Assembly (NCBI GenBank): GCA_001972305.1
Contig: BDDD01000987.1
Span: 199,762-263,761, forward strand
Direction: 5' to 3'
Length of the DNA stretch: 64,000 nt
Origin: Cephalotus follicularis
Lineage: Eukaryota > Streptophyta > Magnoliopsida > Oxalidales > Cephalotaceae
Made by a program: the position numbers and the translations under genes
The notes under the pieces: model-generated
The model's input: the letters and a program-made list of their open reading frames with translations, nothing else
The model's database searches: none
Told to the model about the DNA's origin: nothing
In this document: one piece after another, positions 20,256 to 31,715 of the stretch
Position numbering within the stretch: position 1 is the first letter of the stretch
Layout: every line of letters begins with the position of its first letter

Positions 20256-23200
20256 TGTAATAACCGCAATTTCAATTAATGTACATTGCTCCAATTTTAA
20301 ATAAAGTATACATTTTAATTGATATTATATGTCCAATTATCATAGTAATTGTGATTAGTGAATTCTTGGGTTGGTTGAAATACAAATTGGTAAAACAAAC
20401 ATAAGGAACCCTAAAATCAGCTCAAACAGCCGACTGTCACAGGGTAACAGTCGACTGGCTGATGCGTGGTGTGACAGTCGACTGCCTGTTAAAGACAGTC
20501 TACTGGAATGGTACAGAACAGGTGTCTGTGCATGCATATGAGACAGGGTAGAGGCAAGGCATGATGGACAGGTGTTATGCGAAGCCAGCAGCTGCCATCA
20601 CATGCAAAAGGAGTGCCTTGCATGTACTCTGCAGACCTGCAACCTGCAATCACAGCAGGGTAGTGAGAAAAAGATAGAAAGAATGAGAGAGGAGTGAACA
20701 TGTGAGAGAGAGAAAAGAGAAGGCTGAGTTAATGGGAATCTGGCAAATTTTAAGGCTCCTAAGCCTTTATATCAGCTGTTTGATTAGAGTGTGAGTGTTA
20801 GAAAACACTGAGGATAGAGGAGAGCTTGCTAGAGGATTGTAGGAGTGGCACTTGGAGGAATTGGGGTGTTCAAAGAGACTTGAAGGTTTTGAATCTCCCT
20901 GGTAAGTCCTCAATCCAAACTCTCTGCTGATGTTGATAATGTAACTAGGAAGATGTTAGATATCCTCTGTTAACATGATTAAGGTTAGCAATTTCTAGAA
21001 CTGAAATGGAATTGGTAAATGGTTCAAGAAAAGTGGAGAGATATTGTTAATGTAAAAATGGAGACTTAATGGATTATTGAGAATTACTGTTGGAACTTGT
21101 AATTGTAATGAGAGGATTATTGATACTTACTGGTATTAATGCATGTGTCCGTAAACATACATGTTATAGATTAAATTCTGCTGAGATTGGAAGATTGGTT
21201 GGTGAAAAGGCCTTGGAAACTCAAAGAGAGAGATCAATCCCAATTGATCTCTGGATAGCATTTAAGGTAGGCGTAATGACATGTTTTTGGAAGATATATT
21301 ATGCATATCATGTATGGTTAATTTCTGTTTGATTGCATGTGTTGTTTAAGTTAGTAATTAGACATTGAAATACATAACTTGCTACTACCTGCATTTTCTG
21401 GGCAAAGCAATCGACTGTTCTTTATGGCAGTCGACAACTCAATCTATCCAGTCGATTCTTAAGATAAAACGTCGGCTACTCAATCAAAACAGCCGACTGT
21501 TCTGGAGAACAGCCGACTGTCTTGGGTTAAACTTCTAATACAGGTCCTGTTTGGGCCTCAATTTAAATGTAATTAACTTGGCCTCCATTTCGATGATTAG
21601 AAAAATCAATCCTGGCCTTATATAGAATTACATTTCAGAAACTAAACAAGTATGCACTCCTTGTGTAATATCCTGTTTTTTTCGTATAGAATTTTCGGGC
21701 TTTTCGATATGTTTTGTATGGGCTGTCGATTTTTTTTCGGTTTGTGGACTGCCCATTTTTTTGTTTGTTTTGCTTTTGGATAGGCTAAGCGGGTTTTGGC
21801 ACTAGCCTAGTGGGTTTTGATATTAAGTCTATGAATAAATAAAACAATTTTGGGTTTTTATTTATTTGTTAAAACCCTTTTTCAGCACTTTCAAGCATTT
21901 AAAAACCCTAATTTTACATTAAAAATACTTTTCTCTCTCTCTCTCTCTCCCCGACCACTCTCTCTCTCCCGTTCTCTCTCCCCTCTCTACCGCTGCCGTC
22001 GGTATCGGTACCGATATGGCACCGGTGAAGGCAGTGGTCGAACCCCCACGACCTCCTGAGTCCACCGGACCCAACCTCCGCGCCGGACAACGGCCCCTGG
22101 TGCGTGCGCGCCGTCTTCTCTCCTCACCACTGTCGAACGCCATAGCTCCTTCTCCAGTGATCGTCACGACAAGACGATCACATATTCGGCATCCTGGCGT
22201 CGAGAGGAAGCGAACCCGACCAGCCCCGACCTTTGGCGACGCCGAAGAAGCAGATCGGAGCAAAGTCAGCCATGGTCAAACGTCTTCGTTCCGGCCAAAG
22301 GAGGCGGCGCCGTGGCAAACGCGCCCTGGATATGTGATCACCGGCCTCAAACGCTCCAGATCGGACCCTCATGGCAACTAGTCGACCTCACGTGACAGAC
22401 ACGCGCCGGCCTGTCTCCGGCGACATGTTTTTTGGACAGTTTCCGACTCCGCTCTTCGCATAGGTGTGATCCGTTCCAGTTCCGCAATGTGATTATGACT
22501 CTGTGCTCTGTTTCGGCTGCGTTCAGTAAACTCTGAACCCTACTCCGTTAAATTCTGTTTTTGGTTGAATTATGTATTTCTGGAATCGTTTTGCGATATT
22601 ATGAGCTGAACTAGTATTATGATACAAAACTGGATGAATTGGACAAATTGGACTTACCTTAGAAAATTCGAAATTATGTTTAGATGAGACTTCTGCGAAT
22701 TGGACGTATTAAACCTATTGTTATCTTATATGGTCATGATTGGTGTACAATGACCCATGAGTTGAGGTCTGATTTTATTTCAAGTCCTGACTTTTAACAA
22801 TTGGACTTAATAAACCTACCATTATGTTATATGGTCATGAACAGTGTACAATGACCCATGAGTTGAGGTTTGATTTTATTTCAAGTCCTTATGAGAACGA
22901 TTTTATTTCTGTTAGATGTTTACAACAACCGAGGAGCGCTCTAGAGAAGTCTCGATTTATATTCTTAAGGTTATTTTGGTGATTGCATGAGGTACGGATG
23001 TCCTTCTTTCTTGGCTATCCTTCTGATTTATTTGAAATAATTTCAGATCCTATATTGGGTATGGATTTCCTTTCCTTGGTTTCGCTATCAGTTTTATTGA
23101 AATGAATTCAGTTTTACTGTTACGAATGTGGTACGGATTTTCTGTTCTTTGGCTATCTGATTTTATTGAAACTGTTCCGTTTTACTTTTTATGATTAAAT

Positions 23201-25801
23201 TACGGATGTTTCGTTCTTTGATACCCTCCTACTGTTTTTATTATGGTAAAAAAAAATTATAGTTTTACCTTATAAATAATGTACGGATTTTCCGCTCTTT
23301 GGCCATCCGATTTTATTGAAACTGTCCCGTTTTACTTTTCATGATTAAAGTACGGATGCTTTCGTTCTTTGGCTATCTGTTTATCAAACTAAAATAAGTT
23401 TTATTCTATAATCTCGTTTTATAGACTTGGTTATCTTTTTACGATATGTTATGAAATCGTCATCTCTTTGTAGTGGAAAATAAATGAGCTGATGTTACGT
23501 AATGATTTTGCTATGTTTAGAAAATGTTTAGAAAATGCGTTTACGTTTTTAAAATAGTTTTTAGAAATAAAACAATGTTTCGAAATAAGGATACACACGA
23601 AGATATTTCCTACCTATGGAGGTACCATAGGCACGTCGTGGGCCTGGCACGGGGACGTGGCACTTCCGTAGCAGTGTGATTCGACTACGGCGTCTCTCTT
23701 TGTTTTGAATAAATCCCATGAGGTCGATTTATGGATCCGATTTTGTGATAGAGGCGTATGGGTATACTCTAGTTTTTGATATGTTAAGGATTCGGATTTT
23801 GGAGATTGATTGTGTAGTGCCGTACACGTCTTTCCGTTTGGCATGTGGGCCTTGCAAACCCCTTGCAACTTCGCATATGTGTATGCGCTTTGGATCTCGG
23901 TAATGAGATTTCGGAATCGGATAAGTCTCTGTTATATGTTTGGATCTCTATGATGAGATTATGGGATCGGATAAGTTTTTATTTTTAAAATCTTTAACTT
24001 GGTTGACGTTAAAGTAATTTGAACGTTTGATTTGGATACTGTTTTGAACTTGGATTATATTTTAAAATTGAATAACGCTTTGAAAATTCGATATTCGTTT
24101 TGAATTGATTGAATGACTACTTACCTTCGCTTTTGATAATAATGTCTAAATTATTTTATGCATAAGGTATATGTTATTTAAAGATTCAGGTATTTTCTGT
24201 CTTTTAAATTATCGTTTTATGTTTTATGATTCTATATCCGTACTAAGGTTTGCTCAGCCGCATTTTTGTTTCCATGCGACAGGTTTTCAGGGACAGCATG
24301 GGCAAGTGTGATGAGAGAGTTACCCTATGCCAGAGGATCATCTAGGAGTTTGATTCGGTTATGTTTTAGTAGTGTTATGGTAGTGTATCGGCCAGTTATT
24401 TAAACAGTATTGTGATTTTGGTTTATGATAAAGTTTTCAGGTTATGTTTCAGATTCAGTTTATGTTTCATGATTATACATGTTTTCAGATTTTTAGAACC
24501 ACCACGTATTGATGATGATTAATATTAAGATTAAGATTAAGATCTTTGATATGTTTTAGTTCAGTTTTGTGTGACACACCGATCTCGAATCGGGAGTGCT
24601 CCCGGTTCCGAATCGGGGGTGTTACACCTTGTGTGAGTTGCACATGAATGACTATGGTACCCAATGACCTCATTGAATGTCTTGAATTTCTATTGTGCTT
24701 CACTGTTTGCTGTATATACTACTATCATAATTCGTATATACTGTCTAAGTGTTCTTCAACACTATTATCACTTATTTTCAATGATTAAACCAACTAAGTG
24801 CTTTAAGTACGAATATGGTTTTAACTAAAGATTTCAAAATGAAAACTTATTGCCAATGATTCACTACTCCTCCTATGAGAGGTACCTACTGTTTTGTTCT
24901 CCAATTGGGAACCACTACTGTATTGATATCGTTTTCCTCCTATGAGATGTGCGATCAATGAATTGTTAAATCTTTCTAAAGAAAACAACTTTTATATTGC
25001 ATACTATTGATATGTAATATTTCTTCTGAATTGATTGTCTATGTGTAATGCCGTTAGTCGAGTGATGGCAGAGGTCACTAACTACGGTGGGGATCCTAGG
25101 TGCCAGGAGTTGGCTAGAGTATCACCCAAACTTATCTGCCTTGCAGATCTTATTTGTTAAATTGCCCGCTAACGCCGACAGTAAATGTTACCTGATCTAT
25201 CATATTCGGAGTGTAGGGTGATAGATATGTGGTGCGCAGTTTGTGCTAGGAGGTAGCGACATGTGACACCCAAACCATAGTATGAATTGATTGTACCCTT
25301 GTGCGGTATTCTTGCATTGTATTGTCTATGGCCACTTGGCATGGTTGCTTATATATTGGAATAGTTAAATGTTATTTCTAAATATAAAATGTCATACATG
25401 TTGCATTTATATATTCCTTAGCATGCATTATCTTCCTACTTAGCCAAGTGAGGACAACGGCTAACCCCTACAATTTCATATTAAGCGAAGACGTTGGAGG
25501 GTGCTACTGAAGCTTTTGGAGAGCTTCTTTCTATCTTAAGGTTGTTATTTTTTTATGATGTACTGTATTTGTAATGAACGGTTCACACTCCGTTATTGTT
25601 GTACTTTCCTTATGTATAAGGATATTGTTGGTTTGTACTCGCACGTAGTATGGGCTTCGTGCCGATGACTTATGTTTTATAATCCAGATATGAATGCTTC
25701 CGCTTATTTTATGAAATGTTTAATGAAATGCTGGATTATATTTATTTCTGATATCACCACATATGCTTGTCTGTAATGGAATCGAAAGGCGGGGTGTGAC
25801 A
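20256..25801 (+). mobile_element. TK 3' LTR, split by SL2
   Basis: Matches 15691-18279 throughout and ends GGGGTGTGACA. Removing SL2 and one target copy leaves 2578 bp. The region 20760-21360 repeats the ORF-like stretch of the 5' LTR (16137-16770). Those frames are shared LTR sequence, not genes. Confidence 0.9.
21664..24626 (+). mobile_element. solo LTR SL2 (Tekay/Del-like), TSD CCTTG
   Basis: 2963 bp from TGTAATATCCTG to ATCGGGGGTGTTACA with CCTTG at 21659-21663 and 24627-24631. The TK 5' LTR keeps the empty site (cactccttgtctgag, near 17092). The ends match SL1. It contains a CT-rich block and a GC-rich block (21930-22400) with a 121-codon Pro/Arg-rich frame at 22016-22381; this looks like an LTR leader, not a gene. 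A degenerate repeat with words like acggattttccg and ctttggctatc lies at 22990-23390. Confidence 0.92.
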
Positions 25802-25806
25802 GTAAC

Positions 25807-26078
25807 CTGCTAAGCCTAAGAAATCATGGACTATCATCACATTTGTTAGCCATCCTTGTTAGGTCCACAATGGAACTAACACTGGAGACAAAGTGACTAA
25901 GGAGACTACCTCCTACAATAAAAACTTCATACTTGTTGAACTTAGCATACCATTGGCGATCTCGCAAGACCTGCCATCCTTAGCACAACTGCTTCTTATG
26001 GCATTCAGTAGGCTTAGACTGCACTAACACATCATCGAATGAGGCCACGATGATATGGTCAAGATATGGATTACACAC
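25807..26078 (-). pseudogene. CH1 reverse transcriptase fragment
   Basis: Minus-strand frame with one internal stop near the start of the finger-palm junction. SFDDVLVQSK carries the catalytic Asp-Asp pair (FDD codons at 26031-26039), followed by LRDRQWYAKFNKYEVF and a GGSLLSHFVSS segment, the usual chromovirus order FIDDILVYSK, LYAKFSKCEFW, FLGHVVS. It joins 14652-15690 across the TK insertion. Its upstream side stops at the rearrangement junction (about 26078). This is the only RT catalytic motif I can find in the window. Confidence 0.8.
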
Positions 26079-26975
26079 TCAAAGTGCATAAATACTACCC
26101 AAATTGGTGCAAATTGAAGTAAAAAAGATTAAAGCTTGATGACTTGAAGAATTCACAAATTTCTGCAGAAAACAGGGTTAAGCATCGACGCCTTGCTTGT
26201 AAGCGTTGACGCTTAAGAGGAGAGCGTTAACAGTTACTGATTGAATGGCCCTGCTTTATTCCACAGAGTTTAACAATTGAATTTCACTCTTTAAGCGTCA
26301 ACGCCTTAAATAAAACGTCAACGCTTTAGTAAACCGTCGATGCCCAAAGAGAAAGCGTTGATGCTCAACACTGCAACGCAAAGCGCATCTTAGCACAACA
26401 CATCAAACCGTCAACACCGAATACTTTAGCGTCGACACTTACGACTGCTGATAGCAAATATGGATAGTTTTTACATTGTAATTATTTTCCTTAAACAATT
26501 TTAAGTAGGTTAAACTTTATCCTTTTTCTTGTTCCACGGGATTTTATGTATAAAAAGACAAGTTAGGTCACAAAAACAAGTGTCCAAGCTAGTGACAAGC
26601 TTTGCCACCATTAGTTTTCTTCTTTAATTCTTGTAGTTTTTATTCAATGTTTAGTTGCTAAACCTTTAAGGTTTTTAGGGCAAGAACAAAGCCTAGATTG
26701 TATTGTTTCAATTCCATCAATAAAAATCCTTGAAGTTTTGATTTGTTCTTAAATTTTCTGCCTTCACACACGCTTTGTCTGTCTAATTGAAATCCACAAA
26801 TCTCTTATCGACGAATAAATGGTTTTTAACGTGATCAATGGAGTCTACTCATACGGTTTGTCATGCCGAACACACTCCGTTTAGACCTAGCATGACTACT
26901 CGTACAATTTGTCGTCACAGCCACACTCCGTATAGACCTAGCATGACTACTCATACGATTTGTCATCACAGTCGC
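26079..26975 (+). mobile_element. LTR-B, 5' part
   Basis: Matches LTR-A from its base 111 to the 51-bp repeat, ending ...CATCACAGTCGC at the CH1 insertion. The last five bases, GTCGC (26971-26975), are the CH1 target copy. Includes the GCGTCGACGC-type array (26184-26440), a TATAAAAA box near 26549 and the start of the small LTR ORF (ATG at 26838). Confidence 0.88.
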
Positions 26976-27041
26976 TGTAAGCCCCGAAATTCCATAAATA
27001 ATTATTGGGATTGGCTATGTGTAATTCCCGAATTTATATAA
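26838..27041 (+). pseudogene. LTR-B small ORF truncated by CH1
   Basis: The 17-residue repeat ORF runs 46 codons (two and a half repeats) to the CH1 insertion, then reads on for about 22 codons into CH1 LTR sequence (CKPRNS...) before a stop. The fused tail has no meaning of its own. Confidence 0.5.
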
Positions 27042-27063
27042 AGGCGGAAGTACATACATACAC

Positions 27064-27148
27064 ATATATATATATATATATATATATTGTATTACATATA
27101 TAAGTATAATATTATTTATATATATATATATGTATGTATATATATAAG
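27064..27148. repeat. AT/TATATG microsatellite
   Basis: Runs of TA with interspersed tgtatg and tattgtattac. In the left CH1 LTR the matching place (14575-14610) has no such run, so it expanded after the LTRs separated. Confidence 0.85.
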
Positions 27149-28253
27149 AAACGGGCACAAAAAGCGTCCGTATAAAGAAATAAGGAGAGAAAGGATGGGA
27201 GAGAAAGGGAGAGAGATGGAGCTAGGCGTCGGAGAAGAAGAGAGGGACGCCGGCGAGTGACGGCGAGCGTCACGGCGGTTTCCCCACGGCCGGTAACCTT
27301 CCTATTCCTTTTCTTCTCTTTTGTTTTTCTTTTCTCTGATGCTTTGCGTCACTATCGCCATTGCCATGCGTTCCACCACCGGTTAGCGTCGCGGGAAGGG
27401 CCAATCTTCACCTAGAGACTGGCTAATCCTATTTTAGTAGCTGATTAGGGGCCATTCTGCCGGAAATGGCAGGAATCGAACTGCCGAGATGACTCAGCGA
27501 ACCGACCCACTGCAGCCTTTGACCGCGCATTTAGCGCCAAGTCTCGGCAAGTTAAGGGCAGTAGTGTGTAGAGTTGATGTTTGTGATGCGTTTTACGGTG
27601 GTAGCCGGAATTGTGGACGACCGGCGAGTCAACTCAGTGAGTTGAACTCACTGCCGGCCGTGACAGGGCGTTTGGGCGCCGGTTCACGGTGAGTTATGAA
27701 TAGTATTGAGTAGAATATCCCGAGTGGAACCTGTTTATGAGTTTCGCCGGAGCTGAGTGAGCTGGCCGAAAACTGGCGGAATCTCCGATGGCGGTTGTGC
27801 TTGGTTTCCGTACGTAGAGTGTAACGGGAACTTGTTGTACATGCAGGGTAAAGGAGATAGTCAAGGATAGAGAATTTCCGAGCTTTACGAGCTCAGTTGC
27901 TAAGAGGTAGGTTATACTATTGCTTGCATTCATGCATTATGAATGAATTATATGCACGTGACTGTTCTTTGATGACTCTGTGCTATATGCATGAGTATAT
28001 TTGCTAGATGCATGAACTAGAGTAGTAGATATGAGTAGAAAAGGAGTAAAGGGGAGATTGAAGGGAATCGAAGGATTTGGAGCATTTTAGTCCAATTCTC
28101 GTTTCTTCCTCAATCTTAGGGTAGACATGCTTTTAAAGAGTTGTAAAGCTGTTTTCAAGTCCACTTGGTGGTGGGAGCTTGTAGCTTCCTTTGATTTGAT
28201 TTAAAAACAGTTTTCAAAGATTTTTAAGTGATTTCTGCATTTGGCAGCAGTCT

Positions 28254-28620
28254 AGGGCGTCAACGTGTTCATCGTGCACGATGACGTGCTCCTGAGTTTC
28301 CCAACACGTTGACGCAATCAGTTTGAGCGTTGATGCCTATGTGATTGGCGCGTTAGTGCACTACCCTGTGATGCACGTTAATGCTATAGAGAAGAGATAT
28401 AGATGTCGACGCCTTTGTTATGCGTCGACGCTAGAAAGAAGAGATTTAGACATCAACGTCTTTGTTAGACGTTGACACCTTCAGTATAGTTAGCAGTTGA
28501 TGCTTATAGCATGCGTTGACGCTCAAGACCGTGTGCCTAAGTGCTGACGCCTACCCCAAACCATTGACACTCAGAGCTTACAGATTGATGCATAAATCCT
28601 ACACGTCAACGCCTAAAGCT
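28254..28620 (+). repeat. GCGTCGACGC-type array in CH1 right LTR
   Basis: A dense set of decayed copies, including GGCGTCAACGTG, ATGTCGACGCC, ATGCGTCGACGCT, AACGTCTTTG, ACGTTGACACC and GCGTTGACGCTC, spaced about 20-40 bp. Orientation is opposite to the array at 13145-13520. Confidence 0.65.
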
Positions 28621-29315
28621 TCTGTCCGAGTTGGCCAAATTTTATAATTTTCACCCCAACTTATCCCCTATTCATATGGATTCCATGGGAAGCCTCCCTA
28701 AGGCCTTGTAGCCTATGGAAATCCTAATTTGGCACTTTTAAATCCCAAGACTAGCTTTTAAAGAAGTATTTATAAAAGAAAAGGAGTTTTCTATATAAAT
28801 GGTTTTCAAGAATGGTTAAGATAGTTCAACTAGACGTCTGGACGCGGATATCCTAGTTAGTCCATCCCCTCCATTGTTTTCAGCTTGATAGGAACAACCA
28901 AAGAATTATATTTTAAAGAAAGAGAATGAGAAAAGAGAGGTAGTTTTTATATGATTTGACGGATGTCGATCCTATGAGATCCTTTACAGTAGGTCCCTAT
29001 CTTTACACAGTGTATGGCTAGAGAATCCTCCGGTCAGCGGACCTTCGGGAGTCCCCGTACAGTCGAGTGACATATTATGCTATGTATATGGAATAGATCT
29101 TTATAGACAGGGTGTGGTTATGGCTGTTGATTTTTATGATTAAGACTTTACGGGATAACCCATTCATAATCTTCATTTTCCTCATGAAGTATTATGGATG
29201 TAGGCCATATATCATCATTATACATTCCTCCTGTCAGTGGACCTTTGGGAGTCCCCGTGCAGTTGAGTGACAGGTTATACTATGTATATGGTACAGATGT
29301 TTAGAGGTGACCTTG

Positions 29316-29590
29316 CCGACTCCTCTGCATTGATCGTGACTCCCTCATGTTAGGGTTGACAAGATGACTCCTCTGGATTGATCACGGCTCCTCAGTATTA
29401 TAGTGGATGATCTTGCTGACTCCTCTGGATTGATCGCGCCTCCCTTATGTTAGGGTTGACCAGCTGACTCATCTGGATTGATCACGGCTCCTCAGTATTA
29501 TAGTGGATGATCTTGCTGACTCCTCTGGATTGATCGCGGCTCCCTCATGTTGGGGTTCACCAGCTGACTCCTTTGGATATATCACGGCTT
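29316..29590 (+). repeat. minisatellite in CH1 right LTR
   Basis: Units of about 48-51 bp with GACTCCTCTGGATTGATCGC alternate between a cctcatgttagggttgacc spacer and a ctcagtattatagtgg spacer. It is the counterpart of 9770-10065. Confidence 0.8.
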
Positions 29591-30609
29591 CCTCAGTAGT
29601 AGAGTATCATGTGGCCAGTGTTATCCTATGCCCACACAGCTATGACGCGAGCAGTGTTCAGACTATGATGGATATACGTCATGGTTGATTGTTTCCATGG
29701 TATGATTATAGTATGATTATTGAGTGTCTATAGTCCATTGGCCTTTGATGTGACATAGGGGCTAGCTCGTATGCCACTGCTTAGGGACGGTTGGTATATT
29801 GGAGTAGTTTATACTTGCTAGTTATGTATATGACTGCCATACACACATAGTTATTATATTGCACGCATATCCTGTTATTATGATGTTGCATTAGAGGACA
29901 TCCATTGTTATACTGTTGCACGCATATCTACTATTATGATGTTGCATCACTTAGCATTTATACGCATGACATGCCATGCATATATGGCTATACTGTTGCA
30001 TGCATGACATACTATTATGCTGTTGCATTAGAGAGCATACATTCTTAAACTGTTGCATACCTAGCATAGTATACCTACACGACATTATGTCGCTGACCCA
30101 TTCCCCTATATGCAGAATGGGTCAGGCTCAGGCCCAGGTGACTGATCGCAAGGAGACAGGCTGCGATGGATGAGCTTTCTTGTATAAGCTTTTGTTAGCC
30201 GGGTTGTTAAAGGGTTTGTATGTATGAGAGACTAGTTTAAAGATGTAGTAGAGTTATTTTTTATTCAGCTATCGACCTGCCGACATGTGGCAGAGCTTAT
30301 GAGATGTGTGTTGATGTATTGAGATAGTATAAACTGCTGATTCCTCCTTCGGGAGTGTGGTTGTTGAGGGCTGAGCCCAGTTATTTAAACTGTGGTTTTC
30401 TTTACAGGGAGTTTAGTCCTATAAACAAATACATCATGCCCGATCTTCGGGAGATTATAAGAGTTAGTTTTTGAATGGATTGTTATTCCGCTAGTGTCAT
30501 ATGAATGATTTAAGTTTTAAATTTATAGCACTTTTGGAGTGGTGAAGGATAGTATGCCACCTGTCAGGTCGTGGGAGTGACCCCACGGTTCGGGGGGTGA
30601 CAGCTTATT

Positions 30610-30620
30610 TTGTATCAGAG
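30610..30620 (+). other. CH1 primer-binding site, one mismatch
   Basis: TTGTATCAGAG, seven bases after the LTR, equals the initiator-Met site TGGTATCAGAG with one change. It sets the polarity of CH1 as plus on this side. Confidence 0.7.
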
Positions 30621-30841
30621 ATGACCTATTCTAGAAACATCGGAATGGGGTTCTTGACTATGAGAAGTGAGAACAGATGATGGAGATAAAGTGCTATTTG
30701 GAGTCATTTGGAATTTCGGAATAACTATAAACGTTATATGGAATTCCCCGGAAGTATGGTTATGAAAAGTCGATAGCTGAATCTTTGTCTCTTATACAAT
30801 CATATATGGAGAAGGAAAAGGATTTTAGGTATATATGTTTA

Positions 30842-31200
30842 GTGAGTAGATCTTTCAGATCCTTACAGGATAGTTGGTGAGTAGATCTTTCCCGATCGTC
30901 ACACGATAGTTAGTGAGTAGATCTTTCAGATCCTCGTAGGTTAGTTGGTGAGTAGATCTTTCAGATCCTCGTAGGTTAGTTGGTGAGTAGATCTTTCAGA
31001 TCCTCATAGGATAGTTGGTGAGTAGATCATTTCAGAAACTCACAGGATAGTTAGTGAGTAGATCTTTCAGATCCTCACAGGATAGTTAGTGAGTAGATCT
31101 TTCAGATCCTCATAGGATAGTTGGTGAGTAGATCTTTCCCGATCCTCACAGGATAGTTGGTGAGTGGATCTTTTCAGGCCCTCACAAGATATTAGTGAGC
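30842..31200 (+). repeat. 35-bp tandem repeat, about 10 copies, in CH1
   Basis: Unit GTGAGTAGATCTTTCAGATC plus ctcacaggatagttg, ten full copies and a partial. It occupies the place where CH1 gag should be. No gag motif is left between 30621 and 31400. An open frame through it on the minus strand (31480 to 31067) is a repeat artefact. Confidence 0.85.
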
Positions 31201-31406
31201 AGAACTTGGAGGCCCCCATTGTAGGCTGGTTATGCAGTATGGACCGTATAGCCATGGATCGTACGACTAAGGATCGTGTGGTTAGGGTTAAGGGATAAGG
31301 TAAGGATACAGATACGGTATGTTTGCGGATCGTATCGTTACGGATCGTAGTGGTCTGGATTCTGATGGTATAGTTGGAAAACAATAAGTGTGCTTCGTTA
31401 TCCCTC

Positions 31407-31715
31407 TTAAGGATATAGGATGGATTGGTTAGCAGCACATTGTGCCATGAGAATTGTTGCAGGAAAGTTAATATCTTCAAATATCAAGATAGTCTCGATT
31501 CCAGTTTATTGGGTCTTTAGATCATCATCCAGTTCAGATGATATCGGCCTTCATGCTGATAGTCTTATGACACAAGGTTATAGTGGATATCTGGCAAATG
31601 TGACCGATATCAGGAGACGGATACCGAGGTTTGAGGATGTTCTAGTAGTTGTGAATACCCGGATGTGCCAGGATGAGTTAACATACTTACTCCAGAGAAG
31701 GATTCAGAGTATTTG
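31407..31715 (+). pseudogene. CH1 protease end / RT start fragment
   Basis: Open from MDWLAAHCA at 31420 to a stop at 31714. MDWLAAH matches the end of chromovirus protease (LGMDWLSAH). GYSGYLANVTD and PRFEDVLVVVN match the protease-RT linker (GYLAYV..., EDIPVV.EFPDVFP). It continues the same CH1 copy whose RT lies inverted at 25807-26078. Confidence 0.65.

Larger units (their letters stand above)
15691..25801 (+). mobile_element. TK, deleted Tekay-like chromovirus, TSD GTAAC
   Basis: Complete-ended Ty3 chromovirus: 5' LTR 15691-18279, initiator-Met primer site, gag-protease, integrase end with chromodomain, purine tract, 3' LTR from 20256. GTAAC duplicates flank it (15686-15690, 25802-25806). 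About 7.1 kb without nested SL2. It sits inside the CH1 RT gene, so CH1 is older. An internal deletion removed RT, RNase H and most of integrase, making it non-autonomous. Confidence 0.92.
26976..30602 (+). mobile_element. CH1 chromovirus 5' LTR (plus)
   Basis: 3627 bp from TGTAAGCCCCGAAATT to TTCGGGGGGTGACA. TATA-like TTATATAAAGG lies close to the LTR start (near 27034). Then come an AT microsatellite, a GC-rich leader-like block (27190-27700), a GCGTCGACGC-type array (28254-28620) and the minisatellites shared with the left LTR. An initiator-Met-like primer site follows. It is the uninterrupted partner of 8762-14651 and preserves the SL1 empty site. Confidence 0.9.

Noticed and set aside
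22016..22381. 121-codon Pro/Arg-rich ORF
   Set aside because: It sits in the GC-rich leader-like block of solo LTR SL2, has no homologue I recognise and no gene context.
30842..31200. Possible CRISPR-like array
   Set aside because: Units are head-to-tail with no unique spacers; it is a plain minisatellite in a plant genome.
31067..31480. 137-codon minus-strand ORF
   Set aside because: It reads through the 35-bp repeat on the strand opposite to CH1 and has no domain.
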